Assembly (NCBI GenBank): GCA_047629355.1
Contig: JBLHWU010000050.1
Location: forward strand, 1 to 32,400
Length of the DNA: 32,400 bases
From: CAYUNA01 sp047629355
GTDB taxonomy: Bacteria; Bacteroidota; Bacteroidia; Chitinophagales; Saprospiraceae
Reading direction: 5' to 3'
Positions within the stretch are counted from its first letter, which is position 1; each line of letters starts with the position of its first letter. Below, one piece after another: positions 24,152 to 31,537 of this stretch. A program made the position numbers and the translations under genes. The notes under the pieces were generated by a model, which saw only the letters and a program-made list of their open reading frames with translations, was not told where the DNA came from and searched no databases.

Positions 24152-25666
24152 ATGAATACCAACATTATCGAAAAAAGTCTCAAACAAACGGATACCAATA
24201 AAGCCATTAAAATCGCCATTGCGCACGGAGATGGTATTGGTCCTGAAATTATGTCAGCAACTTTGAAAATTCTGAAAGCCAGTGGTGCTAATATAGAAAC
24301 AGAAACGATGGAAATTGGTAAAAAAGTTTACCTATCGGGCAATTCTGCTGGTATTTCGCCAAAAGCCTGGAAAGCCATTAGCCGTAACAAAATTATTCTA
24401 AAAGGGCCCATCACCACACCACAGGGTAAAGGCTATAAAAGTCTTAATGTCACATTGCGCAAGACGCTTGGATTGTTTGCCAATGTCCGCCCCGTCAATG
24501 CGCTATACCCTTATGTACAGACCAATTTTCCTACTATGGATGTGGTGATTGTACGGGAAAATGAAGAAGATTTGTATGCAGGAATTGAGCACCAACAGAC
24601 ACAGGATGTCGTTCAATGTTTGAAATTAATAACCCGACCAGGGTGCGAAAAAATCGTTCGCTATGCTTTTGAATATGCCCGTGCTTACAATCGAAAAAAA
24701 GTGACTTGCATGTTGAAAGACAACATCATGAAGCTAACGGACGGACTTTTTCACCGGGTTTTCGATGAAATCGCAGTCGAATATCCAGATATTGAATGCG
24801 ACACTCAAATTATTGACATCGCAACCGCTCGTTTGGCAGCCCATCCTCAACAATATGATGTCATCGTTACCTCCAATCTTTATGGAGATATAATTTCGGA
24901 TGTAGCCGCAGAAATCGCGGGTTCAGTAGGTATGGCAGGGTCGGCAAATATTGGGACTAACATCGCCATGTTTGAAGCTATTCATGGGTCAGCACCTGAT
25001 ATTGCAGGACAAAAAATCGCCAATCCATCAGGACTCATCAATGCTTCTATCCTAATGTTGGCGCACGTTGGCAAACTTGAAATTGCTGATAAAATCAAAA
25101 ATGCTTGGCTAACTACGATTGAAGAAGGTTATCATACTGCGGATATTTATCAGGAAAGCATCAGCCGACAGAAAGTGACAACCGACGAGTTTGCGGAGAA
25201 AGTAATCGCGAATTTGGGTAAGTTGCCACAAGAGTTAGCGGTGAGTAAATTAGCGGCAGGTTCGGGCAAAATAACCATCCCTGTTTATGAGCGCAAACAA
25301 GAAAATCAGGTGCTAGTTGGTGCGGATGTATTTATCAATTGGCAAGGGTCTAATCCCGAAGAGATTGGTGATAAGTTAACCAGTTTGAATATCTACAAAA
25401 TGAAGCTCAAAATGATTACCAATCGGGGCGTAAAAGTATATCCAAATGGTTCGCCAGAAACTTATTGTACTGACCATTGGAGATGCCGATTTGTTTCTTC
25501 AGAAGCAATGATTAAAGATGGTAATTTGGTGTATCCGCCCGTTAGTTACGAGCAAGTGATTGCCCTTTTGTCCAACTTAAACAATCAAGGAATGGAAGTG
25601 ATTAAAACAGAGAATTTGTATGAATTTGATGGGAAAAGAGGATTTTCTTTGGGACAAGGAGAGTAA
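24152..25666 (+). CDS. icd: Isocitrate dehydrogenase, Thermus/Rickettsia-type with C-terminal extension
   Basis: TCA-cycle enzyme: isocitrate to 2-oxoglutarate and CO2. 504 residues, longer than the E. coli form because of a C-terminal domain (about 365-504), as in the Thermus type. Seen: HGDGIGPEI (25-33), substrate residues S97, N99, R103, R113 and R135 (SLNVTLRKTLGLFANVRP; IVRENEEDLYAGIEH), Y142, K189 (CMLKDNIMK), metal aspartates D222, D246 and D250 (YGDIISD), and the coenzyme loop HGSAPDIAGQKIANPSG (278-294). In that loop the two residues equivalent to E. coli Lys344-Tyr345 are Asp283-Ile284, a pair usually linked to NAD rather than NADP. It lies 56 bases after SulP on the same strand, probably the same operon. 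Confidence 0.9.
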   Translation: MNTNIIEKSLKQTDTNKAIKIAIAHGDGIGPEIMSATLKILKASGANIETETMEIGKKVYLSGNSAGISPKAWKAISRNKIILKGPITTPQGKGYKSLNVTLRKTLGLFANVRPVNALYPYVQTNFPTMDVVIVRENEEDLYAGIEHQQTQDVVQCLKLITRPGCEKIVRYAFEYARAYNRKKVTCMLKDNIMKLTDGLFHRVFDEIAVEYPDIECDTQIIDIATARLAAHPQQYDVIVTSNLYGDIISDVAAEIAGSVGMAGSANIGTNIAMFEAIHGSAPDIAGQKIANPSGLINASILMLAHVGKLEIADKIKNAWLTTIEEGYHTADIYQESISRQKVTTDEFAEKVIANLGKLPQELAVSKLAAGSGKITIPVYERKQENQVLVGADVFINWQGSNPEEIGDKLTSLNIYKMKLKMITNRGVKVYPNGSPETYCTDHWRCRFVSSEAMIKDGNLVYPPVSYEQVIALLSNLNNQGMEVIKTENLYEFDGKRGFSLGQGE

Positions 25667-25799
25667 ATGTTGGTTATATTATTGAATTTATAAATTGTTG
25701 ATTGGTAGGGTTTTGTAGTAGTGATTCTAACAGTTTTGCTGAAAAATTTAGTTGATAAGCGTTAAAATACCAGATGAGTTTCTGTAAACAATGCAGGTG

Positions 25800-25857
25800 A
25801 GGTTCTTGAGGACGAAAAATAGTTTTATGAAATTATTCTTTGTTCTCAGGTTCCTTT
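25800..25857. repeat. Palindrome P-9 (imperfect) between convergent genes
   Basis: GAGGTTCTTGAGGACGAAAA pairs imperfectly with TTCTTTGTTCTCAGGTTCCTT; a T-run follows. It is a degraded member of the TTGAGG palindrome family and may terminate both icd and the convergent gene. Confidence 0.7.
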
Positions 25858-25877
25858 TTTTCAATGAGTTAAGATAT

Positions 25878-27356
25878 TTATTTCTCAATCCACAACCGCA
25901 AATCCAAATAATTAAAAACCCGCTTCTCCCCAACCTGCTCAAAAAGCCCTTGAATCTCTTTCCTGAAATCAACAACTAATTTCTGTTTCTCCTTTTTATC
26001 AATCGCATTCAACAACCTTTTCAAAAACCGAAATAACGCCTTTTCTGTTGCATAAATCGTCCTTCTTGCTTTCAAATATTTAGGCGTTGACAACAGCAGC
26101 GATTCTAATAAAGCATGATTACCCAATTCATAATGAATCAATAAATTAAGAATGCGCGCAAAGTGAAAAATCTCTTTCACCACATCTTCTTTGGGGTCGT
26201 TGAGGATAAGATTATTCCATTGGAGGGCTTGGTCAAATTGCCGATTTTGGAAAAGTAAATAGGCGACCAAATAATGAAAAGTGATGCGGTGATGCCGTTC
26301 GATTTTCTTGCCAAATTGTTCCAATCCTACCTCAATTTCAGGAATCCATTCCATCGCTTTGGCAAAATCCTGTTGCTGTAGACTCCAATTAATTAGCAGC
26401 AAATAACGTTGTCGGAAGACCCTAGATTCAATATTTTTAATGGATTTAAATTCGGGACGCTTCAACACCATCACTAAGCGATTGAGTCCTTCTTGCAAAA
26501 TATCGTATTTACCAATTATCAGACTATCAATCAGCATATTATTCAAAGTGGCAATGTAGCGTTCTGCATATAATTTCAGAAAGTGAGGATGAGCTTCCAA
26601 TAAGCCCAGAAATCGTTTGTTGATTTCGTAAGCGTCTTCGACATTGCCGAGCATAAATTGATAGGTGGCATTGGCTTGATAAAAATAGATTTTACTCTTA
26701 AAGTTTGTCGCTAAAGTTTCTTTTTGAAACTTGAGCGACTGCGTTAGCGTTTCGATGTGCTGTTGCTGTTCTTCCGTTTGAATTTTTTGAAAACGGATTT
26801 GAAACTGTGCCATTTGTTGGGTGAGATACCAATATTCATTGGTATTTGTTAGTTGTTCCAAACTATTGACTTCTATTTTGAAAAGTTGATGAATCCCTTC
26901 ATTATTTTGTTTTTTGAACTGTCGTTGAGAGAGCAATCGCTTTTCAATGCTCCGAAGCATGATTTGTAGCTCGAACAATTCATACTTCTCCGCTATCTTT
27001 TGTCCTTTTTTTAGTTCACTAAAAGCCGCTAGAATCAAACTTTTTTCTATCAAAACATTAGCTGCTGTTATCTTCTCAAAAATCTTGTTCTCCAAGGTTT
27101 TTTGACCAAAATGCGCTAAGGATTGGAGCAATAATTCATATAAATACCGCTTATTAACCGCGAGGTGTTTTATGAAATTTGCGCCTGCGTTGTCTTGTAC
27201 CAATTTTTCCTCATCAAAAGACTTTTGCGCCATCAACGCATCCATTAATTGAAGATAATCCTTTTCACCCGCGCCCGCCTGTACTTTGAGGTAGCGTTTC
27301 TCGGATTTTGTCAAATTGTGGACTAAATCGTACAAAAAAGTGGAAGCTATTTTCAT
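25878..27356 (-). CDS. Helical-repeat protein of unknown function
   Basis: 492 residues, no signal peptide or membrane span. Almost all-helical with TPR-like spacing (LLEAHPHFLKLYAERYIATL, ITFHYLVAYLLFQNRQFDQA, IFHFARILNLLIHYELGNHA). The N-terminal IASTFLYDLVHNLTKSEKRY is a conserved-looking start and supports the ATG at 27356. Proteins of this kind occur in several copies in Saprospiria-like genomes in my memory, with no defined role. It is divergent from the T9SS protein gene with a shared 219-base promoter region. Basic and helical, so a cytoplasmic scaffold is likely. Confidence 0.65.
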   Translation of the reverse strand: MKIASTFLYDLVHNLTKSEKRYLKVQAGAGEKDYLQLMDALMAQKSFDEEKLVQDNAGANFIKHLAVNKRYLYELLLQSLAHFGQKTLENKIFEKITAANVLIEKSLILAAFSELKKGQKIAEKYELFELQIMLRSIEKRLLSQRQFKKQNNEGIHQLFKIEVNSLEQLTNTNEYWYLTQQMAQFQIRFQKIQTEEQQQHIETLTQSLKFQKETLATNFKSKIYFYQANATYQFMLGNVEDAYEINKRFLGLLEAHPHFLKLYAERYIATLNNMLIDSLIIGKYDILQEGLNRLVMVLKRPEFKSIKNIESRVFRQRYLLLINWSLQQQDFAKAMEWIPEIEVGLEQFGKKIERHHRITFHYLVAYLLFQNRQFDQALQWNNLILNDPKEDVVKEIFHFARILNLLIHYELGNHALLESLLLSTPKYLKARRTIYATEKALFRFLKRLLNAIDKKEKQKLVVDFRKEIQGLFEQVGEKRVFNYLDLRLWIEK

Positions 27357-27389
27357 CTTGTTTGAAATTGAAAGCTAATTATTTATGGA

Positions 27390-27397
27390 CAAAAATA
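27390..27397 (-). promoter_or_regulatory. -7 element TATTTTTG for the helical-repeat gene
   Basis: The complement of CAAAAATA fits TAnnTTTG, 33 bases before the start at 27356. Confidence 0.45.
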
Positions 27398-27473
27398 GTG
27401 ATTTAAACAGTAAAATAAGTAATTTTTTAAGTGGAATCTATTTTAGAAACCTAATCAATAATCTATTTTGTAC

Positions 27474-27504
27474 TTGCGAGAAGCAGAGGATAGGTATAAA
27501 TTTG
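27474..27504 (+). promoter_or_regulatory. Complete Bacteroidota promoter TTG-N20-TAAATTTG
   Basis: TTG at 27474-27476, exactly 20 bases, then TAAATTTG at 27497-27504: full match to the phylum's -33/-7 consensus. Drives the T9SS protein gene at 27576; leader about 65 bases. Confidence 0.75.
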
Positions 27505-27575
27505 CAACATCATTAGGATAAATGATAGCTTAAACGCTAAATTAAATGTAGCGAAATTTTTTAAAAACGATTATC

Positions 27576-29699
27576 ATGAATTTTTTAAAATTAATGTTCT
27601 TTCTGACTTTAAGTGTTTTATTCCAAAATGGAATAACTGCCCAAGAATGGGTTTCTTACCAAAGTGAGCAGCAAATCAACGATTTAGTGGACACGGGTGA
27701 CGAGCTATTAATAGCGACTGACGCAGGTTTGGTGGTGTTGAATAAATCAACGTTGGCAAAAACGACTTTGAACAAATCAAACTCTAATCTTCAGAGTAAC
27801 CACATTCAAACGATTACAATTGCGCCAGATGGTATGCCGTGGATTGGGACTTACGATGCGATTATGCAGCGATTTAATGGGACAGATTTTGAGGATGGTA
27901 CAACGCCTGATAGCGATGAGTACAATCCTAATTCTACTGAACTTTATGACTTGAAAATTGCCCCAAATGGTGATTTCTGGTTGGGGACTTCGGACGGTAT
28001 TTTTCAAAAAGAAAATCAGGATTGGTTACATTATGGTGAAGACGAATTGGATGCCTCCTTATTTAAAGTTTGGGATATTGAAATCAGTGCTAACGGAGAT
28101 GTTTTTGTTGCCTCTAACCATGTTTATAAATTTGCAAATGGTGAATGGTCTAATCTTACCGAAGATACAGAAGTGGTTGCTTATATGGGGGCAGACCTCT
28201 TTTTTAGTAGTACTGGAGACTTGTATCTTACTGGAGATTTGGATAAAATTGGTCGTTATGATGGCGAAGAATGGGAGTCACTTTCAATTGACTTTAATGG
28301 CTCTGAAGTTATACGATTGACGGAAGATGTCGATGGCAATATGTATTTTAATACAGCAAGAGATGGTATTTTTAAATTGGTGGATGGCATTTGGATACCG
28401 CAAATTAATGCACAAACGGAAGCTTTCAACAATGAAACAGATTACTTCTATATTGACAATGAAAACAGCCATTGGTTAAATAACAATATCCAACTTTCTG
28501 TCTATAACGATAGTGACCTTGAAACGATTACTATCTCCAACTATACTCTCGAAACAAACAATATCAAGAATATTCATAAAGGTGAAAACGGGCTGCTCTA
28601 TTTTATCACAGCTAACAACAGCGAGGTTGCCGTCTTAGATACTGATGGCAACTGGTCTGTGCTTTCTTTGCCTTCTTCTGGAGCATCTTTTGAGTCTTTC
28701 AGAGATATACTTTTCCTTGCGGATAACAACATTTGGTTGGCATCTAACCAAGGGTTTTATCATTATAATGGGGATTCGTGGATATTCAATGAACTGATTA
28801 ATAGTAGCAGCATTGTTGCGGACGCTGAAGGTGGAATTTACATACTGTTCAACGGTGGAATTTTAATTATTGATAATGGCGTGACAACAGAATACAACGT
28901 CGATAATTCTCCATTAGCCAACTCAATAGCGATTGGTCATGGCGTAGATGCGGATGGTAATTTATGGATAGCTTCCTTTGATTGGGATGCAGGATATGCC
29001 ATTCAAAAAGTAGCGTCGGATGGAACTTGGACGACTTATTCTAAAGAAGATTTTCCAGAGGTTGACAAGGCAAGGGGTGATTTTTACTTCGATGCCAACG
29101 GTAATGTTTGGGTTTCCCGAGGTGCTTTTGGTGCAGCTAAATTTGACGGTACAACTTGGACAAATCCATTCACTGGAAATACAGATGAGATTACCAATAC
29201 GGATGTTCAAGCTATCGGAAGCGATGCCAACGGAAAGCTATATTTTGCACATCAATATGGGGTAACCACTTTATTGGATGACGAATGGGACAACCTGATT
29301 ATTGAGGAAGTGCCGACTAACCTTTCTCATAGTGGAACGATTCAATTTAATGATGCAGGCACATTGTGGTGGGCAAGTAGAAGCTATGGTCTGTTCTCTT
29401 ATTCGCTACTTGGCACAAATGTAGTTGATTTTGAAACTCAAACCATTTCTAATCTTTCTATTTATCCAAATCCTGCGGTAAATTATGCGATGCTTGATTT
29501 TACGACTAAATCAAATGAAAACGTCAATATTTCGATTTATAACAACCTTGGGCAGTTACAATCCAATTTAAATCTAGGCAAATTTACTGTGGGCACTTTT
29601 CAAGAACGTATTGAAGTTGCTGGTTTTGCCAAAGGATTTTATACTGTTCAACTGGAAATTGGCGGGCAGCATTTTGTGGAACGAATGGTCGTTCAGTAA
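27576..29699 (+). CDS. Secreted beta-propeller protein with T9SS type A sorting domain
   Basis: 707 residues, exported by Sec and then T9SS and probably attached to or released from the cell surface. Signal peptide at about 1-22 (LKLMFFLTLSVLFQNGITAQ). Residues about 25-610 are propeller-type repeats with recurring GNLWIAS-like strands (MPWIGTYDAIMQRFNG, DFWLGTSDGIFQKENQDWLH, NIWLASNQGFYHYNGDSWIF, NVWVSRGAFGAAKFDGTTWT), like the ligand-sensing propellers of hybrid two-component systems but without kinase. The last 80 residues are the T9SS C-terminal domain: LSIYPNPAVNYAMLDF, ISIYNNLGQL, GFYTVQLEIGGQHFVERMVV. Ligand unknown. A terminator follows at 29731. Confidence 0.9.
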   Translation: MNFLKLMFFLTLSVLFQNGITAQEWVSYQSEQQINDLVDTGDELLIATDAGLVVLNKSTLAKTTLNKSNSNLQSNHIQTITIAPDGMPWIGTYDAIMQRFNGTDFEDGTTPDSDEYNPNSTELYDLKIAPNGDFWLGTSDGIFQKENQDWLHYGEDELDASLFKVWDIEISANGDVFVASNHVYKFANGEWSNLTEDTEVVAYMGADLFFSSTGDLYLTGDLDKIGRYDGEEWESLSIDFNGSEVIRLTEDVDGNMYFNTARDGIFKLVDGIWIPQINAQTEAFNNETDYFYIDNENSHWLNNNIQLSVYNDSDLETITISNYTLETNNIKNIHKGENGLLYFITANNSEVAVLDTDGNWSVLSLPSSGASFESFRDILFLADNNIWLASNQGFYHYNGDSWIFNELINSSSIVADAEGGIYILFNGGILIIDNGVTTEYNVDNSPLANSIAIGHGVDADGNLWIASFDWDAGYAIQKVASDGTWTTYSKEDFPEVDKARGDFYFDANGNVWVSRGAFGAAKFDGTTWTNPFTGNTDEITNTDVQAIGSDANGKLYFAHQYGVTTLLDDEWDNLIIEEVPTNLSHSGTIQFNDAGTLWWASRSYGLFSYSLLGTNVVDFETQTISNLSIYPNPAVNYAMLDFTTKSNENVNISIYNNLGQLQSNLNLGKFTVGTFQERIEVAGFAKGFYTVQLEIGGQHFVERMVVQ

Positions 29700-29730
29700 G
29701 ACACCATAAAGTTAAAACATGAGTAGTTAC

Positions 29731-29761
29731 AAACATGGTGATTTTTAAAATCACCATGTTT
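29731..29761 (+). terminator. Terminator of the T9SS protein gene
   Basis: AAACATGGTGATTTT and AAAATCACCATGTTT are exact complements around one T. It starts 32 bases past the stop codon. Just upstream, TGAGTAGTTAC (29720-29730) is identical to the inner part of the element E end. Confidence 0.8.
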
Positions 29762-29859
29762 TAAAGCAGATTTTCCAAACAATGTCTTCGCCAAATGATG
29801 AATAATTGAAAGCAGAATTGTGTATTTTTGTATTTATCAGATAAATACCAACCTATCTT

Positions 29860-30017
29860 AGTAACGCGAAATAAATAATCTTACATTTTGAGCTGATATT
29901 TAGTCCATATTTTTCACTTTAAAAATGCTCATTATATCAACATAAACCGCACTTTTAGAGCAAAAACTAGAAACGAAGTCTCTCTCTCAAAAGTAACTTT
30001 ATTTAATTTGCGTTCCT
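29860..30017 (+). repeat. MITE-like element family B, copy B5 (diverged)
   Basis: AGTAACGCGAAATAAATAAT at the left against the complement of ACTTTATTTAATTTGCGTTC at the right, with the family's middle TTTTTCACTTTAAAAATGCT... It fills most of the gap between the T9SS gene and the EAD-like gene. Confidence 0.65.
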
Positions 30018-30087
30018 TATTGTAAATTTTTCGCCCTTCCACTAAATTCATCCATGAGCCCCAAAAAACCTTTTCTATCAGGTTATC

Positions 30088-30174
30088 GCAACTCGTTTTT
30101 TATCGTACATTTGTGAAAGAAATTTAAAACAAAATTTGAAATTTCCTACTCCCTAAAGTTAAAAAACGAGTTGC
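30088..30174 (+). promoter_or_regulatory. Promoter bracketed by a perfect 15-bp inverted repeat
   Basis: GCAACTCGTTTTTTA (30088-30102) and its exact complement TAAAAAACGAGTTGC (30160-30174) enclose a -7 box TACATTTG (30106-30113); the second arm ends one base before the ATG at 30176. The left arm is upstream of the -7 box, so the symmetry is most likely read at DNA level by a repressor that loops or covers the promoter. Confidence 0.65.
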
Positions 30175-30175
30175 C

Positions 30176-31537
30176 ATGCCAAACCAGACCGATAATTTAA
30201 AAAAATTACTCACTGCGGGGAAAGAATATCAGGCTTATGATGAGTTGACTGAGCTATTAAAAGCAGATGCAAAAGGCAAAGAATTGTTGAATCAGGTTTT
30301 TTTGCTGCAAGCGAGATTGGAGGGGATTGAAACCAAATTTAACCAAGGCATTACTTCCTACGAAAAATGGGAAATCAGCAGAAATAAAATTCTAAAATCC
30401 ACCCTCGATTTAATTGATAAAGTAGAGAAGACCTTGTCTTTACCTGATGAAAAAGCAACGATAAAGGTGAAAATTAAAATGGGCGTTGCGACCAATACGA
30501 CCTTCATTCACAGATTAGCTAATCCAGAATTGGTACGGAAATTAACTTTTTATTACTTGATATTATGGATTGTATTGGGGGCTATGGATACGCTGTTTTT
30601 TCAAGTAAAATCCCCTGACCTCGTTCAGTCTTATCCCATTTTTGGCATCCAGTTTAAAAATTATGTGGTTAGTGAAGGCATAGTGACGTGGTTGAAAGAT
30701 TTTATCGGGCATTTGTTTGCTTTTGGGACGGTGATTTTGGCGTTGATGTTAGAAGTGGTGAAGTCCAATCTATCAAGTACCTCTTCTTTGGTTTTAAATA
30801 AAGTCAATGATTTATACCGGAAATTCTTCTATTTTTTAATCGTTCCCATCCTTGGATTGATTTCAGCAACTATCTTTTACAATAGTCAATATACAAGCAA
30901 AAAAAGCTCGATTCAGCTGTGGTCAAATGAAATTTCTACTGATTTTTTACCAGATTTTATTGCTGCGAATTACTTTATTATTGTGATGATTCCATTGGTT
31001 TTGGGAATTATTCATTATTGCCTTTTATTGCATGTTTCTATCAAAGAATTTAAAAGTTTCTCGTCTTATAATCCATTTCATGGCGACCAAAGTTTTGGCT
31101 TGTTATGGATTGGTCGGTCAATTTTTTGGGGCACTGTATCCTTCGTCATCGTGATGTTGTTGGCGTTGATTCTCCAATTGAGTTTAAAAAACGGAGAACT
31201 GACCTTTGGGGTATTTTTAGGGACTTTACTTTTTATGACGCTGGTTTGGTTTGGGGCGATTAATCCATTAAAAAAATTGAGCAAGAAATTAAAAAAGGAG
31301 AAAGGAGACTTGTATGAATCCGTGAAAGAAGAAGTTCGGAGCAAAAATCGGCTATTGGGCAGCCACGCTGATTTAGAAGAATTGAATGCCATGAAGTTGC
31401 TATTGGACGCTTCCAGAGAGAATGAAAAAGAGTTGTTGAAACTCAGCGTTGTACCCATAACGTGGCAAGAATTATTGATTGGCGGTGGGATTATCCTATT
31501 TTTGTTAGGAATGATTGTTTATCAAATTACATTGTAG
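30176..31537 (+). CDS. EAD11-like adaptor domain fused to a seven-span membrane module
   Basis: 453 residues. The N-terminal 85 residues (DNLKKLLTAGKEYQAYDELT; VFLLQARLEGIETKFNQGIT; WEISRNKILKSTLDLIDKV) follow the pattern of effector-associated domain 11: an alpha-helical adaptor that recruits effectors in bacterial conflict systems described by the Aravind group. The rest has seven hydrophobic spans at about 122-141, 176-198, 216-236, 263-286, 311-335, 340-360 and 430-450, with a charged cytoplasmic-like segment at about 363-425 (LKKLSKKLKKEKG...EELNAMKLLLDASRENEKEL). No enzyme motif. It may be a membrane effector or a sensor recruited through its EAD; both are inference. The stop codon abuts the next ATG without a gap. 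Confidence 0.65.
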   Translation: MPNQTDNLKKLLTAGKEYQAYDELTELLKADAKGKELLNQVFLLQARLEGIETKFNQGITSYEKWEISRNKILKSTLDLIDKVEKTLSLPDEKATIKVKIKMGVATNTTFIHRLANPELVRKLTFYYLILWIVLGAMDTLFFQVKSPDLVQSYPIFGIQFKNYVVSEGIVTWLKDFIGHLFAFGTVILALMLEVVKSNLSSTSSLVLNKVNDLYRKFFYFLIVPILGLISATIFYNSQYTSKKSSIQLWSNEISTDFLPDFIAANYFIIVMIPLVLGIIHYCLLLHVSIKEFKSFSSYNPFHGDQSFGLLWIGRSIFWGTVSFVIVMLLALILQLSLKNGELTFGVFLGTLLFMTLVWFGAINPLKKLSKKLKKEKGDLYESVKEEVRSKNRLLGSHADLEELNAMKLLLDASRENEKELLKLSVVPITWQELLIGGGIILFLLGMIVYQITL

